Assembly (NCBI RefSeq): GCF_014203115.1 | Contig: NZ_JACHIJ010000003.1 | Coordinates: forward strand, 620,001-684,000 | DNA length: 64,000 bases | Reading direction: 5' to 3' | Source of the DNA: Afipia massiliensis | GTDB lineage: Bacteria > Pseudomonadota > Alphaproteobacteria > Rhizobiales > Xanthobacteraceae | In this document: positions 43,439-52,509 of the stretch, in pieces | How positions within the stretch are numbered: position 1 is the stretch's first letter | Layout: every line of letters begins with the position of its first letter | Made by a program: the position numbers and the translations under genes | Notes under the pieces: model-generated | What the model was told of the DNA's origin: nothing | The model's input: the letters and a program-made list of their open reading frames with translations, nothing else | The model's database searches: none

Positions 43439-44320
43439 ATGCCGCCACCCGTTTTCCGTTTCGCGCCAAGCCCGAATGGATTTCTCCATCTCGGACACGC
43501 GCGCTCGGCGCTGCTGAATTTCGATCTCGCCCGGCAGAGCGGCGGACGGTTGTTGCTGCGCATCGAGGACATCGACGCCACACGCTGCCGGCCTGAATAC
43601 GAGCAGGCGATTTACGAGGATCTCGCGTGGCTTGGGATCTCGTGGGAAGAACTGGTGCGGCGGCAGTCGGAACATCTTGCACTTTACCAGGCGGCGGTTG
43701 ACCGGCTCGCACGTGACGGTCTGATTTATCCCGCGTTCGAGAGCCGAGCGGAGATCGCCCGGATGGTCGGCGAGAAGGAGCGGACGGGTGCGTGGCCGCG
43801 CGATCCCGATGGCGCTCCGGTCTATCCCGGCATCGGCAGGCAACTCACGGAAGTGGAACGCGCGCAGAGAATTCGCGCGGAAGCGCCCTATGCCCTGCGG
43901 CTCGATATGACAGCGGCGGTCGCACGCACCACCGGCGTCCTGTCGTGGAGGGAGCAGGGGGCGGGTCCGGATGGTGAAACCGGCGACGTTCCGGCGCGGC
44001 CCGAACAGTGGGGCGACGTCATCCTGGCCCGGAAGGACACGCCGACGAGCTATCATCTGGCGGTGGTCATCGACGACGCCCTGCAGGGCGTGACCCACGT
44101 CGTACGGGGCGAGGACCTGTTTTGGGCGACCGGCGTGCACTGCCTGCTGCAGGAATTGCTCGGATTGCCGCAGCCGGTTTACCACCATCATGCCCTCGTG
44201 CTGGACGACGCCGGGCAGAAGCTGTCGAAATCGACGCGGTCCACGGCGCTGCGGGACTTGCGGGCCGGTAGGGCGACTCCGGCTGAGATACGGCGTCTTG
44301 TTGGTATTAACCCGTCTTAA
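43439..44320 (+). CDS. gluQ: Glutamyl-Q tRNA(Asp) synthetase
   Basis: The enzyme attaches glutamate to the queuosine base of tRNA-Asp. It is a 293-residue truncated GluRS without an anticodon-binding domain. The class I motifs are 'HLGH' (17-20) and 'KLSKS' (261-265), and 'ARKDTPTSYHLAVVIDDALQ' is the family's recognition stretch. The zinc-binding cysteines found in the E. coli enzyme are absent from the region after residue 98, so this version is zinc-free. It is divergent from alkA, with 62 bases between the starts. Confidence 0.9.
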   Translation: MPPPVFRFAPSPNGFLHLGHARSALLNFDLARQSGGRLLLRIEDIDATRCRPEYEQAIYEDLAWLGISWEELVRRQSEHLALYQAAVDRLARDGLIYPAFESRAEIARMVGEKERTGAWPRDPDGAPVYPGIGRQLTEVERAQRIRAEAPYALRLDMTAAVARTTGVLSWREQGAGPDGETGDVPARPEQWGDVILARKDTPTSYHLAVVIDDALQGVTHVVRGEDLFWATGVHCLLQELLGLPQPVYHHHALVLDDAGQKLSKSTRSTALRDLRAGRATPAEIRRLVGINPS

Positions 44321-44385
44321 ACCTGCCGTGGCGTGACTCCCGCGCCTTCGGCATGGCATGTTAGGCGCCGGATGGGTGGGGAATC

Positions 44386-45684
44386 ATGGCGGCGAAATCG
44401 CGCGTCAAGCGCAGCCTGAAGACGCGCGGCAAAGACGGTGCAGAAACGCCAGCGCGAAAGCCGCGCGTGGCGAAAAAGGCGCGTGCGAAAAAGGCCGCCT
44501 CAAAAAAGATCAGCTTGAAAAAGGCTGTCGCGAAGTCTCCCGTAAAGCGGCGGGGCAAGCGGCCGGATTCGGAATCACGCATCGTCGAGGCCGCCCTGGC
44601 CGCGTTCGCCCACGAAGTCCGCACGCCGCTGACCGGTATTCTGGCGATCAGTTCGCTGCTGGCGACGTCCGAACTCGACGAGCGGGAGCGGCGCTGGGTG
44701 GATACGATCAAGGTCGGCGCGGAACATCTGGCTGCGCTGGCCACGCTGTTTGTCGATGCCGCGCGCCATGACACCGCCGGGCTCGCGGTGCGTCAGGATT
44801 TTTTCGATCTTCAGGCGCTGTCACGGGCGATCGGGGATTCGCTGGCCGGCCGGGCCGCCGCGAAGGGCCTGCGATCGCAGGTTGAGATCGCCGCGAAACT
44901 GCCGGTTTTCGTGATCGGCGACCCGGTGCGCCTGCGTGCGGCGCTCGAGAACCTGATCGATAACGCGGTCAAGTTCACTCAGCAGGGCACGGTGGCCCTC
45001 CACGTTTCGGTCAATGCCGGTTCGGGCGACAGGCTGAGCATCGCCTTTGCGGTGTCCGACAGCGGCATCGGTCTTTCGATTGCGGAGATCAGGCGGCTGT
45101 TCAAGCCGTTCTCGCAAGCCAATGTCAGCATCGCCTCCCGCTTCGGCGGCGCGGGCCTCGGGTTGTCGTCGGTCAAGCAATTGGCCCGCGCGATGGGAGG
45201 CGACATCACCGCGACCCAGCGCAGCGGCGGCGGGATGACGTTCGTGCTGACCGTTGCGGTGAAGCGGGCCAGGGGGCTGCAATCTGGGCCGGGATCGGAC
45301 ATGCCGCCGCGTCCGTCGCAGGGTCTCCGCATTCTGAGCATCGAGGACAATCCGTTCGGCCGCGTTGTGCTCAACGCCATTCTAACCGAACTCGGCCATC
45401 AGGCCGAATTCATCGGGCGCGGCGAGGCGGCGCCGGAGCGGATCGCGCAAGGCGACTTCGATGCAGTGCTGATGGACATGGTGCTTCCGGGCATCGACGG
45501 CGTTGAGGCGATCCGCCGCGTCCGCGCGCTCGAGGGGCCGCACGGGCGCATCGCCATCATCGGAGTGTCGGGCCGCGCTGAAGATGAAGACGCCTCGCGC
45601 GCCGCAGGCGCAGATGCGTTCCTGACCAAGCCGGTCAGCCCGCGCGCGCTGGCGACCGCTCTTCTTCACGCGAAGCGGCCTTAG
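44386..45684 (+). CDS. Soluble hybrid histidine kinase/response regulator with histone-like N-terminus
   Basis: The first 60 residues are dominated by Lys, Arg and Ala. A kinase core follows: H76 in 'FAHEVRTPLTGI', N-box around N189-N193 ('NLIDNAVKF'), G1 'DSGIG' (225-229) and G2 'FGGAGLGL' (253-260). A receiver domain (about 315-430) has the acceptor D364 in 'VLMDMVLPG' and K415. There is no membrane segment or PAS domain, so the input must come through another protein or the basic tail. The tail could place the kinase on DNA, which is inference. It converges with and overlaps the YihY gene by 50 bases. Confidence 0.88.
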   Translation: MAAKSRVKRSLKTRGKDGAETPARKPRVAKKARAKKAASKKISLKKAVAKSPVKRRGKRPDSESRIVEAALAAFAHEVRTPLTGILAISSLLATSELDERERRWVDTIKVGAEHLAALATLFVDAARHDTAGLAVRQDFFDLQALSRAIGDSLAGRAAAKGLRSQVEIAAKLPVFVIGDPVRLRAALENLIDNAVKFTQQGTVALHVSVNAGSGDRLSIAFAVSDSGIGLSIAEIRRLFKPFSQANVSIASRFGGAGLGLSSVKQLARAMGGDITATQRSGGGMTFVLTVAVKRARGLQSGPGSDMPPRPSQGLRILSIEDNPFGRVVLNAILTELGHQAEFIGRGEAAPERIAQGDFDAVLMDMVLPGIDGVEAIRRVRALEGPHGRIAIIGVSGRAEDEDASRAAGADAFLTKPVSPRALATALLHAKRP

Positions 45685-46519
45685 ATTTCTGCCACTTGAC
45701 GATCGACGCGTTGAGTTCGCCGCCGTAGATGAAAATCGCCGCGATGAAATACAGAAACACCAGCGCGATCATCACCGACGCAAGCCCGGCATAGGTCGTG
45801 ACGTAATTGCTGGCGAAGCGTTCAAGATACTTGCCGAACATCACGCCGGACACGAGCGACGCGAGCATCGTGACCACGATACCCGGCATGATCTCGCGCA
45901 GTTTGCGTGTGCCCGCGGGCAGCCATTTGTGCAGAATGATCAGCGCTGCAACGAGGGCGAAGATCGTGAGGCCATAGCGCACGATATTGAGAAGGTTTTC
46001 ATTGGGTTCGACACGTAGCGGGACGTAACGCCGGGCTGTCGCCAGAATGAGCGGGCCGAGCACGATCAGGAAGGCCATGGCCAGCGACATCACGGCGGCA
46101 ACCATGGTGTAGCCGATCGATTCGAGGCGAAGCCAGTACCAGCTGCGCTGTTCGACCACGCTATAGGAGCGGTTGAGGCCGACGCGCAGGCTCTCGACGC
46201 CATTCGATGCGAAGTAGATCGCGAGCACGAGGCCGATGGTCAGCGTCCCCCCATGCGACTGGGTCAGTACATTGTGGATTTCGCCGGACAGCGCGTCGGC
46301 GACCTGCGATGGCCAAGTGTCCAACATCATCTCGGCGGCCCGGTCGGCAAGGTCCTTGGAGCCGAAGACGCCGGCAAGAGCGGTAATCACGATCAGGAAG
46401 GGAAACAGTGCCATCAGCGCCGACAAGGCAATGTGACTGGCGATCGCCCAGCCGTCATCGGCCAGGAATGTGTAGAACGCATCGAGTGCGATATTGAAAG
46501 CGTCTCGGATCAGCCTCAC
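45635..46519 (-). CDS. YihY/BrkB-family inner-membrane protein
   Basis: This 294-residue protein has six hydrophobic segments and the family landmarks 'ASHIALSALMALFPFLIVIT', 'YFASNGVESLRVGLNRSY' and 'IFIYGGELNA' near the end. The family was once called ribonuclease BN by mistake. Its role is unknown, with proposals of transport. The start is a GTG at 46519. Its 3' end overlaps the 3' end of the hybrid kinase gene on the other strand by 50 bases. Confidence 0.88.
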   Translation of the reverse strand: MRLIRDAFNIALDAFYTFLADDGWAIASHIALSALMALFPFLIVITALAGVFGSKDLADRAAEMMLDTWPSQVADALSGEIHNVLTQSHGGTLTIGLVLAIYFASNGVESLRVGLNRSYSVVEQRSWYWLRLESIGYTMVAAVMSLAMAFLIVLGPLILATARRYVPLRVEPNENLLNIVRYGLTIFALVAALIILHKWLPAGTRKLREIMPGIVVTMLASLVSGVMFGKYLERFASNYVTTYAGLASVMIALVFLYFIAAIFIYGGELNASIVKWQKSKAASREEERSPARAG

Positions 46520-46658
46520 GTTTCACCCTGATTTATCGCCTTCAAGATGTACCGCGCCGGGCACCTAAAGTCATGTACGGTTGAGAAGCCAAAAGGTTCT
46601 CTCCCGCATTTTTAGACAGGCGATGGCGCGATGCCGTCGGCGGTGTTATCTACCCCCC

Positions 46659-46856
46659 ATGACATCGTTCCTCTCAAGCATTGCCCTTCCCATCGCATTG
46701 GCCGCGGTCACCATCGTGCTGATGCTCGGCCTGTTCAACATGATGCGCGGCGGCTCGCCCAACACCTCGCAGCGATTGATGCGGCTGCGCGTACTGCTTC
46801 AGTTCATCGCCATCGTGATTGCTATGCTTGCCGTCTGGGCGCTTGGTAAGAGCTGA
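46659..46856 (+). CDS. Twin-transmembrane HIG1-like small protein
   Basis: From the ATG at 46659 the product has 65 residues with two membrane spans around a short loop 'MMRGGSPNTSQRLMRLRVLL'. The loop's basic residues and Gln ('RLMRLRVLLQF') resemble the HIG1 domain known from respiratory supercomplex factors. It lies just ahead of cobO and etfBA, an order I associate with Rhizobiales. The longer frame starting at 46581 is unlikely. Confidence 0.72.
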   Translation: MTSFLSSIALPIALAAVTIVLMLGLFNMMRGGSPNTSQRLMRLRVLLQFIAIVIAMLAVWALGKS

Positions 46857-46912
46857 TTGACGAGGCAGACTGGATTTCACCGCCACTCCGACGGGCAAAA
46901 TGGATCGACGCG

Positions 46913-47485
46913 ATGGTCATTCTCAACCGGATTTACACCCGCACCGGCGACGACGGCACCACGGCGCTCGGCAGCGGCGAACGCCGTCCGAAATACGATC
47001 TTCGCGTCAGCGCCTATGGAACCGTCGATGAAACTAACGCCGTGATCGGCGTGGCCCGCCTTCATCTGGCGCAGGCCCCGGCCATCGATGCGATGCTCGG
47101 CCGGGTGCAGAACGATCTGTTCGATCTCGGCGCCGATCTGGCCGTGCCGCAGCGGGAGGGCAAGGCCGAACGGCTGCGCGTGTTGACCACGCAGGTCGAA
47201 CGCCTTGAGCAGGATATCGACGTGCTCAATGCCGATCTGGCGCCGCTGAACTCGTTTATTTTGCCTGGCGGAACACCAGCCGCGGCCTATCTGCACTTGG
47301 CAAGAACGGTCTGTCGCCGAGCGGAACGGATGGTGGTGGAACTGGCATCCCAGCCGGACGAGCCGGTGAGCGATGCAGCCGTGCAGTATCTGAACCGGCT
47401 GTCGGATTTTCTTTTCGTGGCCGGCCGGTCGGTCAATGACAATGGTGCCCGCGACGTGCTTTGGGTGCCGGGTCAAAACCGGTGA
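46913..47485 (+). CDS. Cob(I)yrinic acid a,c-diamide adenosyltransferase (PduO type)
   Basis: The enzyme transfers the adenosyl group of ATP to cobalt to make the active B12 coenzyme. Its 190 residues show the PduO-type signature: 'LNRIYTRTGDDGTTALGSGE' at the N-terminus, 'SAYGTVDETNAVIGVAR' and the C-terminal 'LNRLSDFLFVAGRSVND'. This is the ATR family unrelated to CobA/BtuR. The gene follows the HIG1-like gene by 56 bases. I see no cobalamin riboswitch in front of it. Confidence 0.9.
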   Translation: MVILNRIYTRTGDDGTTALGSGERRPKYDLRVSAYGTVDETNAVIGVARLHLAQAPAIDAMLGRVQNDLFDLGADLAVPQREGKAERLRVLTTQVERLEQDIDVLNADLAPLNSFILPGGTPAAAYLHLARTVCRRAERMVVELASQPDEPVSDAAVQYLNRLSDFLFVAGRSVNDNGARDVLWVPGQNR

Positions 47486-47618
47486 TCGCGCGTATTAGGT
47501 ATACCTTCCTGTATTTCTAGTTTTCGCGCGTTGACCCGGATTGGCGGGACCATTAGGTTCCGCGCCCAACCGCTTTAGAGTGGATGTGATCAACCCATTT
47601 CAGGACGAAAGGGAACCG

Positions 47619-48365
47619 ATGAAGGTTCTGGTGCCGGTTAAGCGCGTCGTTGACTTCAACGTCAAGGTTCGCGTCAAGAGCGACGGGACGGGCGTCGAGC
47701 TCGCCAACGTCAAGATGTCGATGAACCCGTTCGACGAAATCGCTGTCGAGGAAGCCCTGCGCCTGAAAGAGGCCGGCAAGGCGACCGAGGTTGTGGTGGT
47801 GTCGATCGGACCCGCGCAGGCGTCGGAGACCATCCGCACCGGCCTCGCCATGGGCGCCGATCGCGGCATCCTCGTAAAGGCTGAAGGCACTGTCGAGCCG
47901 CTTGGCGTCGCGAAGATTCTCAAGGCCATTGTGGACGAGGAAAAGCCGGGTCTCGTGATCCTCGGCAAGCAGGCGATCGATGACGACAGCAACCAGACCG
48001 GCCAGATGCTGGCCGCGCTGCTCGGCTGGGCGCAGGCGACGTTCGCCTCCAAGCTCGAAGTCGACGGATCGGACTTCAAGGTCACGCGCGAAGTCGACGG
48101 TGGTTTGCAGACGGTGAAGGTCAAGGGGCCGGCGATCGTCACCACCGACCTGCGTCTCAACGAGCCGCGCTATGCAAGCCTTCCCAACATCATGAAGGCG
48201 AAGAAGAAGCCGATCGACGAAAAGACCGCCGACAGCTTCGGCGTCGATCTTTCGCCGCGTCTCGAAGTTCTCAAGACCACCGAACCTCCCGGCCGCAAGG
48301 CGGGCGTCAAGGTCAAGGACGTCGCCGAACTGGTGTCGAAACTTAAGGAAGTAGGGGCGCTCTGA
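47619..48365 (+). CDS. etfB: Electron transfer flavoprotein beta subunit
   Basis: EtfB binds AMP and with EtfA carries electrons from acyl-CoA dehydrogenases to the quinone pool. The 248-residue product begins '[20 protein letters not shown]', the standard start, and holds '[20 protein letters not shown]' and the signature '[16 protein letters not shown]'-like block. I chose the ATG at 47619 because upstream codons are not family-like. Its TGA overlaps the ATG of etfA by one base. Confidence 0.94.
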   Translation: MKVLVPVKRVVDFNVKVRVKSDGTGVELANVKMSMNPFDEIAVEEALRLKEAGKATEVVVVSIGPAQASETIRTGLAMGADRGILVKAEGTVEPLGVAKILKAIVDEEKPGLVILGKQAIDDDSNQTGQMLAALLGWAQATFASKLEVDGSDFKVTREVDGGLQTVKVKGPAIVTTDLRLNEPRYASLPNIMKAKKKPIDEKTADSFGVDLSPRLEVLKTTEPPGRKAGVKVKDVAELVSKLKEVGAL

Positions 48366-49300
48366 TGGCCACGCTGCTGATTGCTGAACACGACCACGCC
48401 ACCCTGAAGGATTCCACCAACAAGGCGTTGACCGCGGCTGTCGCGCTCGGCGCCGAGGTCCACGTTCTTGTCGCCGGTGGCGGTGAGGGCACCAAGGCCG
48501 CCGCTGAAGCTGCGGCGAAGCTGAAGGGTGTCACCAAGGTTCTGCTCGCGGAAAACGCCAGCCTGGAACACGATCTGGCCGAGCCGCTGGCTGCGCTGAT
48601 CGTCTCGCTGGCTGGATCGTATGACGCGTTCGTTGCGCCTGCGACCTCGCGTTTCAAGAACGTGATGCCGCGGGTCGCAGCACTGCTCGACGTGATGCAG
48701 ATCTCCGAAATCATCAAGGTGGTTTCGCCTGACACGTTCGAGCGGCCGATCTATGCCGGCAACGCGATCCAGACCGTGAAGTCCAAGGACGCCAAGAAGG
48801 TCATCACCGTGCGGACCTCGACATTCGCCGCGGCCGGCGATGGCGGCAGCGCGTCGGTTGAAAACACGGCGGCTGCGGCCGATCCGGCGCTGTCGAGCTT
48901 CGTTGGCGAGGAAGTCGCCAAGAGCGATCGTCCGGAACTGACCTCGGCGAAGATCATCGTCTCTGGTGGCCGCGCCATGCAGAGCCGCGAGAACTTCACC
49001 AAGTACATCGAGCCGCTGGCGGACAAGCTTGGCGCCGGCGTCGGCGCTTCGCGCGCCGCGGTGGACGCGGGCTATGCGCCGAACGACTGGCAGGTCGGCC
49101 AGACCGGCAAGGTGGTCGCGCCTGAACTGTACATCGCCATCGGCATCTCCGGCGCGATCCAGCATCTGGCCGGCATGAAGGACTCCAAGGTGATCGTCGC
49201 GATCAACAAGGACGAGGACGCGCCGATCTTCCAGGTGGCGGACTACGGCCTCGTCGCCGACCTCTACCAGGTGGTCCCCGAACTGACGGCGGCGCTTTAA
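48365..49300 (+). CDS. etfA: Electron transfer flavoprotein alpha subunit
   Basis: EtfA binds FAD and pairs with EtfB. The 311 residues end with the FAD-binding domain: '[12 protein letters not shown]', '[20 protein letters not shown]', '[12 protein letters not shown]' and '[20 protein letters not shown]'. Its start overlaps the etfB stop by one base. Two hairpins follow, the second ending in a T run. Confidence 0.95.
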   Translation: MATLLIAEHDHATLKDSTNKALTAAVALGAEVHVLVAGGGEGTKAAAEAAAKLKGVTKVLLAENASLEHDLAEPLAALIVSLAGSYDAFVAPATSRFKNVMPRVAALLDVMQISEIIKVVSPDTFERPIYAGNAIQTVKSKDAKKVITVRTSTFAAAGDGGSASVENTAAAADPALSSFVGEEVAKSDRPELTSAKIIVSGGRAMQSRENFTKYIEPLADKLGAGVGASRAAVDAGYAPNDWQVGQTGKVVAPELYIAIGISGAIQHLAGMKDSKVIVAINKDEDAPIFQVADYGLVADLYQVVPELTAAL

Positions 49301-49308
49301 GTTCGATA

Positions 49309-49331
49309 TCCGGGCGCGCGATGCGCCCGGA
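49309..49331 (+). repeat. Hairpin after etfA
   Basis: TCCGGGCGC and GCGCCCGGA form a nine-base stem with a five-base loop, nine bases past the etfA stop. It probably protects the mRNA end or slows polymerase ahead of the terminator that follows. Confidence 0.55.
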
Positions 49332-49344
49332 CCATGTTATGTTG

Positions 49345-49385
49345 CACCGGCCCGGCGGGAATTCTGAACCCGGGGCCGGTGTTTT
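49345..49385 (+). terminator. Terminator after etfBA
   Basis: CACCGGCCC and GGGCCGGTG pair across about 19 bases and are followed directly by TTTT. It separates the etfBA transcript from the hydroxyacyl-CoA dehydrogenase gene 75 bases downstream. Confidence 0.7.
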
Positions 49386-49459
49386 GACGTAATGTTAAAG
49401 AGGGTGCGGCAAGGTGATTGCCGTATCTTAAGGCCGAGAGCCACAGAGACCGGAAGCGA

Positions 49460-50338
49460 ATGGCAGCGATCAAGACCGTTGGTGTGATTGGGTCGGGGCA
49501 GATGGGCAACGGCATTGCGCACGTTGCCGCGCTCGCCGGGTTCAATGTCGTACTTTACGATGTGTCCGCCGATCGCCTGAAATCCGCGATGGCCACCATC
49601 AACGGCAACCTGACGCGTCAGGTCACAAAGAAGACCATCACCGAAGACGCGCACAAGCATGCGCTCGCCAGGATCACGTCATCCGACAGCCTCGACGGTC
49701 TGGCCGCCTGCGATCTCGTAATCGAAACGGCGGTTGAAAAGGAAGAGGTCAAGCGCAAGATTTTCCACGATCTCTGCGCGGTGCTGAAGCCCGAGGCGAT
49801 TATCGCGTCGAACACGTCGTCAATCTCGATCACCCGGCTGGCGGCCTCGACGGACCGGCCTGAGAAATTCATCGGCATTCATTTCATGAATCCGGTCCCG
49901 GTCATGGAACTGGCCGAACTGATCCGCGGCATCGCCACCGACGACGCGACGTTCGATGCCGCGCGCGCCTTTGTCACCGCGATGGGCAAGCAGATTGCCG
50001 TCTCCGAAGATTTTCCCGCCTTCATCGTCAACCGCATCCTGCTGCCGATGATCAACGAGGCGATCTACACGCTCTATGAGGGCGTCGGGAACGTCGAAGC
50101 CATCGACGCGGCAATGAAGCTTGGTGCGCACCATCCGATGGGGCCGCTCGAACTGGCCGATTTCATCGGCCTCGATACCTGTCTGTCGATCATGCAGGTG
50201 CTGCACGAGGGGCTAGCCGATTCGAAGTATCGTCCGTGCCCGCTGCTGGTGAAGTATGTCGAAGCCGGCTGGCTTGGCCGCAAGTCGCAGCGCGGCTTCT
50301 ACGATTACCGTGGCGACAAGCCGGTTCCGACGCGGTAA
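49460..50338 (+). CDS. 3-hydroxybutyryl-CoA dehydrogenase
   Basis: The enzyme interconverts 3-hydroxybutyryl-CoA and acetoacetyl-CoA with NAD(P). From the ATG at 49460, behind GGAAG, it has 292 residues. The dinucleotide motif is 'GVIGSGQMGNG' (8-18), and the catalytic histidine is H141 in 'IGIHFMNPVPVMELAE'. The 'EDFPAFIVNRILLPMINEA' and 'GPLELADFIGLDTCLSIM' blocks of the C-terminal domain are complete. Placement next to etfBA fits a role in short-chain fatty acid or PHB-related metabolism. Confidence 0.92.
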   Translation: MAAIKTVGVIGSGQMGNGIAHVAALAGFNVVLYDVSADRLKSAMATINGNLTRQVTKKTITEDAHKHALARITSSDSLDGLAACDLVIETAVEKEEVKRKIFHDLCAVLKPEAIIASNTSSISITRLAASTDRPEKFIGIHFMNPVPVMELAELIRGIATDDATFDAARAFVTAMGKQIAVSEDFPAFIVNRILLPMINEAIYTLYEGVGNVEAIDAAMKLGAHHPMGPLELADFIGLDTCLSIMQVLHEGLADSKYRPCPLLVKYVEAGWLGRKSQRGFYDYRGDKPVPTR

Positions 50339-50431
50339 TTCTCCCGCGCGCGGCTGAATCCTTCAGCTAAAGTTTGTTAACCGCCTCCCGCTAGGTTCAC
50401 TCCACTTGAGTCGCGGAGAGAGTGCGTTTCC

Positions 50432-50611
50432 ATGGACGTAATGAGCATCGTTAGCAGCATGATGGCCATGCAGGCTGCCAATACCCAGCAGCAGATCGCA
50501 ACCAGCATCATGAAGCAGAACATCGATTCGGAAAAATCGGTGCTGCAACTGCTCCAGCCTGCGGCGAACAATCCGCCGGGCGTCGGTGGCAATCTCGATA
50601 TTTCGGCCTGA
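50432..50611 (+). CDS. Small YjfB-family putative motility protein
   Basis: This 59-residue product reads 'MDVMSIVSSMMAMQAANTQQ', then a helical stretch to 'SEKSVLQLLQPAANNP' and the end 'GVGGNLDISA'. The start 'MDVMSIVSSM' and the end 'PGVGGNLD' match the YjfB family, which is annotated as putative motility protein. No flagellar genes are nearby. The gene stands alone between the dehydrogenase gene and the oppositely oriented VOC cluster. Confidence 0.7.
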   Translation: MDVMSIVSSMMAMQAANTQQQIATSIMKQNIDSEKSVLQLLQPAANNPPGVGGNLDISA

Positions 50612-50617
50612 ACGCGG

Positions 50618-50995
50618 TCAGGAGGCCGGGGTGATCCACCCGATACCGGCGCCGCCGGGCTCGGTCAGGATCGCGATGCGGCCGACATGCGGCACATCGA
50701 AAATCGGCCGCATCAGTTGCGCGCCGGATGCAATGGCCGTCTTCACCCGCGCATCGACATCATCCACCGCCAGATACGGCATCCAGCCTTCGGGGACACC
50801 CTCGAAGGCCGGGCGGTTGGTCGGAAAGATTCCGGCGGCCATTTCGCCGTTCGCATAGGCGACCCAGTAGGTTGCGCCGTCTTCCATCGGCATCGGTTCG
50901 AACGTCCAGCCGATGGTCGTCTTGTAGAACTGCATGGCGCGCTCCGCATCTGGCGTCACCAGTTCATTCCAGTGAAAGTGTCCGTGCGACGTCAT
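50618..50995 (-). CDS. VOC family (glyoxalase-fold) protein
   Basis: From the ATG at 50995 the product has 125 residues. It opens 'MTSHGHFHWNELVTPDAERA' and has 'MQFYKTTIGWTFEPM', 'YWVAYANGEMAAGIF' and 'VPHVGRIAILTEPGGAGIGW', the pattern of VOC proteins that act on or bind small molecules. It is the last gene of an eight-gene leftward cluster headed by the ArsR gene at 54766. The substrate is unknown. Confidence 0.82.
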   Translation of the reverse strand: MTSHGHFHWNELVTPDAERAMQFYKTTIGWTFEPMPMEDGATYWVAYANGEMAAGIFPTNRPAFEGVPEGWMPYLAVDDVDARVKTAIASGAQLMRPIFDVPHVGRIAILTEPGGAGIGWITPAS

Positions 50996-51060
50996 GGCCG
51001 TCTCCTTCGTTGAAGTCCTGACGCGCCATCGCGCGATGAAAGCGCAGACCAATGGTCGCG

Positions 51061-51450
51061 CTACATCGCACCGTTGACGTCGAGCACCGACAGGATATTG
51101 CCTGCGGGGTCCTTGAACCAGGCGATCGTGGGTCCGCCGTTGTCACGCGAGATGCCTTTCGCGTCGGTCTTGATGCTGGGCTCAGTGTAAATTTCGAACC
51201 GGACGCCGCGTTTCGTCAGCTCATCGACCGTCTTGTCGACGTCGTCGACCGGGAAATTGAGCACGGTGAAAGTCGCCGGGGCGTGGTTGTCTTTCGGATA
51301 GATCAGCACATCGGCGCCGCCGCCCAGATGCAGGTTCAGAAGTCCGTGCTCTTCGGACACCTCGAGTCCCAGCGTGCGGCCGTAGAATTCTTTGGCCTTG
51401 CCGATGTCGTTGGTCGAGAAGCCGCTGAATGCATGACTTGCTTTCAACAT
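51061..51450 (-). CDS. VOC family protein
   Basis: The ATG at 51450 is preceded by AAGGAG at good distance, so I use it instead of earlier starts. The 129-residue product has the betaalphabetabetabeta pattern of VOC proteins: '[20 protein letters not shown]', '[20 protein letters not shown]', '[19 protein letters not shown]' and '[16 protein letters not shown]' with a terminal Glu/Asp-type metal site region. It is one of three VOC-fold genes in the cluster. The substrate is not known. Confidence 0.85.
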   Translation of the reverse strand: MLKASHAFSGFSTNDIGKAKEFYGRTLGLEVSEEHGLLNLHLGGGADVLIYPKDNHAPATFTVLNFPVDDVDKTVDELTKRGVRFEIYTEPSIKTDAKGISRDNGGPTIAWFKDPAGNILSVLDVNGAM

Positions 51451-51592
51451 GGCTGCACTCCTTTGCATCACGATGGTTTCGGCTTGCGCCCACGCGGCAA
51501 GAAACGCGCGGGTGTAGAGATTGGTTGCGCCGCCCGGCGCCGGAATGATGCTGAAGTCATTCCGGCCCGGGAGCCCGCAGCGCTGGATCGCG

Positions 51593-52069
51593 CTAGGCAT
51601 CCTGTTCATAGGCCTGCTTCAGGGTCTTGATCTCAAGTTTGACCATCTTCATCACAGTTTCCATCACCTTCTGTGATTGAACCGGCGTGCCGTTCTTCAT
51701 CATCTCGCCAAGGGCGGTGGGCACGATCTGCCAGGACAAGCCGAACTTGTCCGTCAGCCAGCCGCATTGCTGGATATTGCCGTCTTCGGCGAGCTTGTTC
51801 CAGTAGTCATCGATTTCATCCTGGGTCGCGCAGTAGACCATAAGCGAGATTGCCGGCGTGAACTTGAAATGTGGGCCGCCGTTGAGGGCGATGAATTTTT
51901 GCCCGTTGAGTTCAAATTCAGCGGTCATGATCGATCCCTCTGCCCCCGGCATGTTCTTTCCGTAGCGGGCAATGGTTCCCATCTTCGAATTCTTGAAGAT
52001 GGTCGTGTAGAATTTCACAGCTTCTTCGGCTTGGTTGTCGAACCAGAGGCATGTGGTGAATGGCTGCAT
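51593..52069 (-). CDS. PhnB-like VOC family protein
   Basis: This 158-residue protein belongs to the PhnB/3-demethylubiquinone methyltransferase-like branch of the VOC fold: '[20 protein letters not shown]', '[18 protein letters not shown]', '[20 protein letters not shown]' and '[20 protein letters not shown]'. Despite the old name, methyltransferase activity is not implied. It precedes the smaller VOC gene at 51450 by a 142-base gap. Confidence 0.86.
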   Translation of the reverse strand: MQPFTTCLWFDNQAEEAVKFYTTIFKNSKMGTIARYGKNMPGAEGSIMTAEFELNGQKFIALNGGPHFKFTPAISLMVYCATQDEIDDYWNKLAEDGNIQQCGWLTDKFGLSWQIVPTALGEMMKNGTPVQSQKVMETVMKMVKLEIKTLKQAYEQDA

Positions 52070-52092
52070 TCTCTTACTCCCTGCCGGATTGT

Positions 52093-52455
52093 TTACGCCG
52101 TAACGAAGGTATCGAAGCCGCCCCAGAACATGCGCTTGCCATCGAAGGGCATATTTTTCGGATCATTCATCATTTTTGCGAGACGCGGATCCGCCATCAC
52201 TTTTTTCATCACGCTGTCGCGATGCTTGCGCGATTTGTAGGTGATCCAGGAGAAGACGACGGTCTCACCGGCCTTCAGCTTCACGCTCTGCGGAAACGAA
52301 GTGACCTTGCCGGGCTTGACGTCTTCGGCAACGCATTCGCGATAATCGAGAGCGCCGTGATCGAGCCAGACCTTGCAGGCCAGCTTGGCCATGGCCGTGT
52401 AGGCTTTCATGTTCTTCTTCGGGACCGGCAGAACAAATCCATCGACATACTGCAT
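52093..52455 (-). CDS. DUF1428 family protein
   Basis: The 120-residue protein is DUF1428, seen from 'MQYVDGFVLPVPKKNMKAY', 'WLDHGALDYRECVAEDV' and 'DPRLAKMMNDPKNMPFDGKR'. The fold is a dimeric alpha-beta barrel; the function is unknown. It lies between the DUF899 gene and the PhnB-like gene in the same direction, with short gaps, and an AAAGGAG ribosome site lies upstream. Confidence 0.85.
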   Translation of the reverse strand: MQYVDGFVLPVPKKNMKAYTAMAKLACKVWLDHGALDYRECVAEDVKPGKVTSFPQSVKLKAGETVVFSWITYKSRKHRDSVMKKVMADPRLAKMMNDPKNMPFDGKRMFWGGFDTFVTA

Positions 52456-52509
52456 TTCTAGCTCCTTTGGTGGTTTCCAGGTTTATGCCGGGTATCCGGC
52501 GGTGAAGTG

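Noticed and set aside
43213-43712. Extended alkA reading frame reaching into gluQRS
   Set aside because: The upstream 112 codons are antisense to gluQRS and do not resemble AlkA proteins.
46857-46912. Cobalamin riboswitch before the adenosyltransferase gene
   Set aside because: The gap is only 56 bases, far too short for a cobalamin aptamer, and no B12-box-like sequence is visible.
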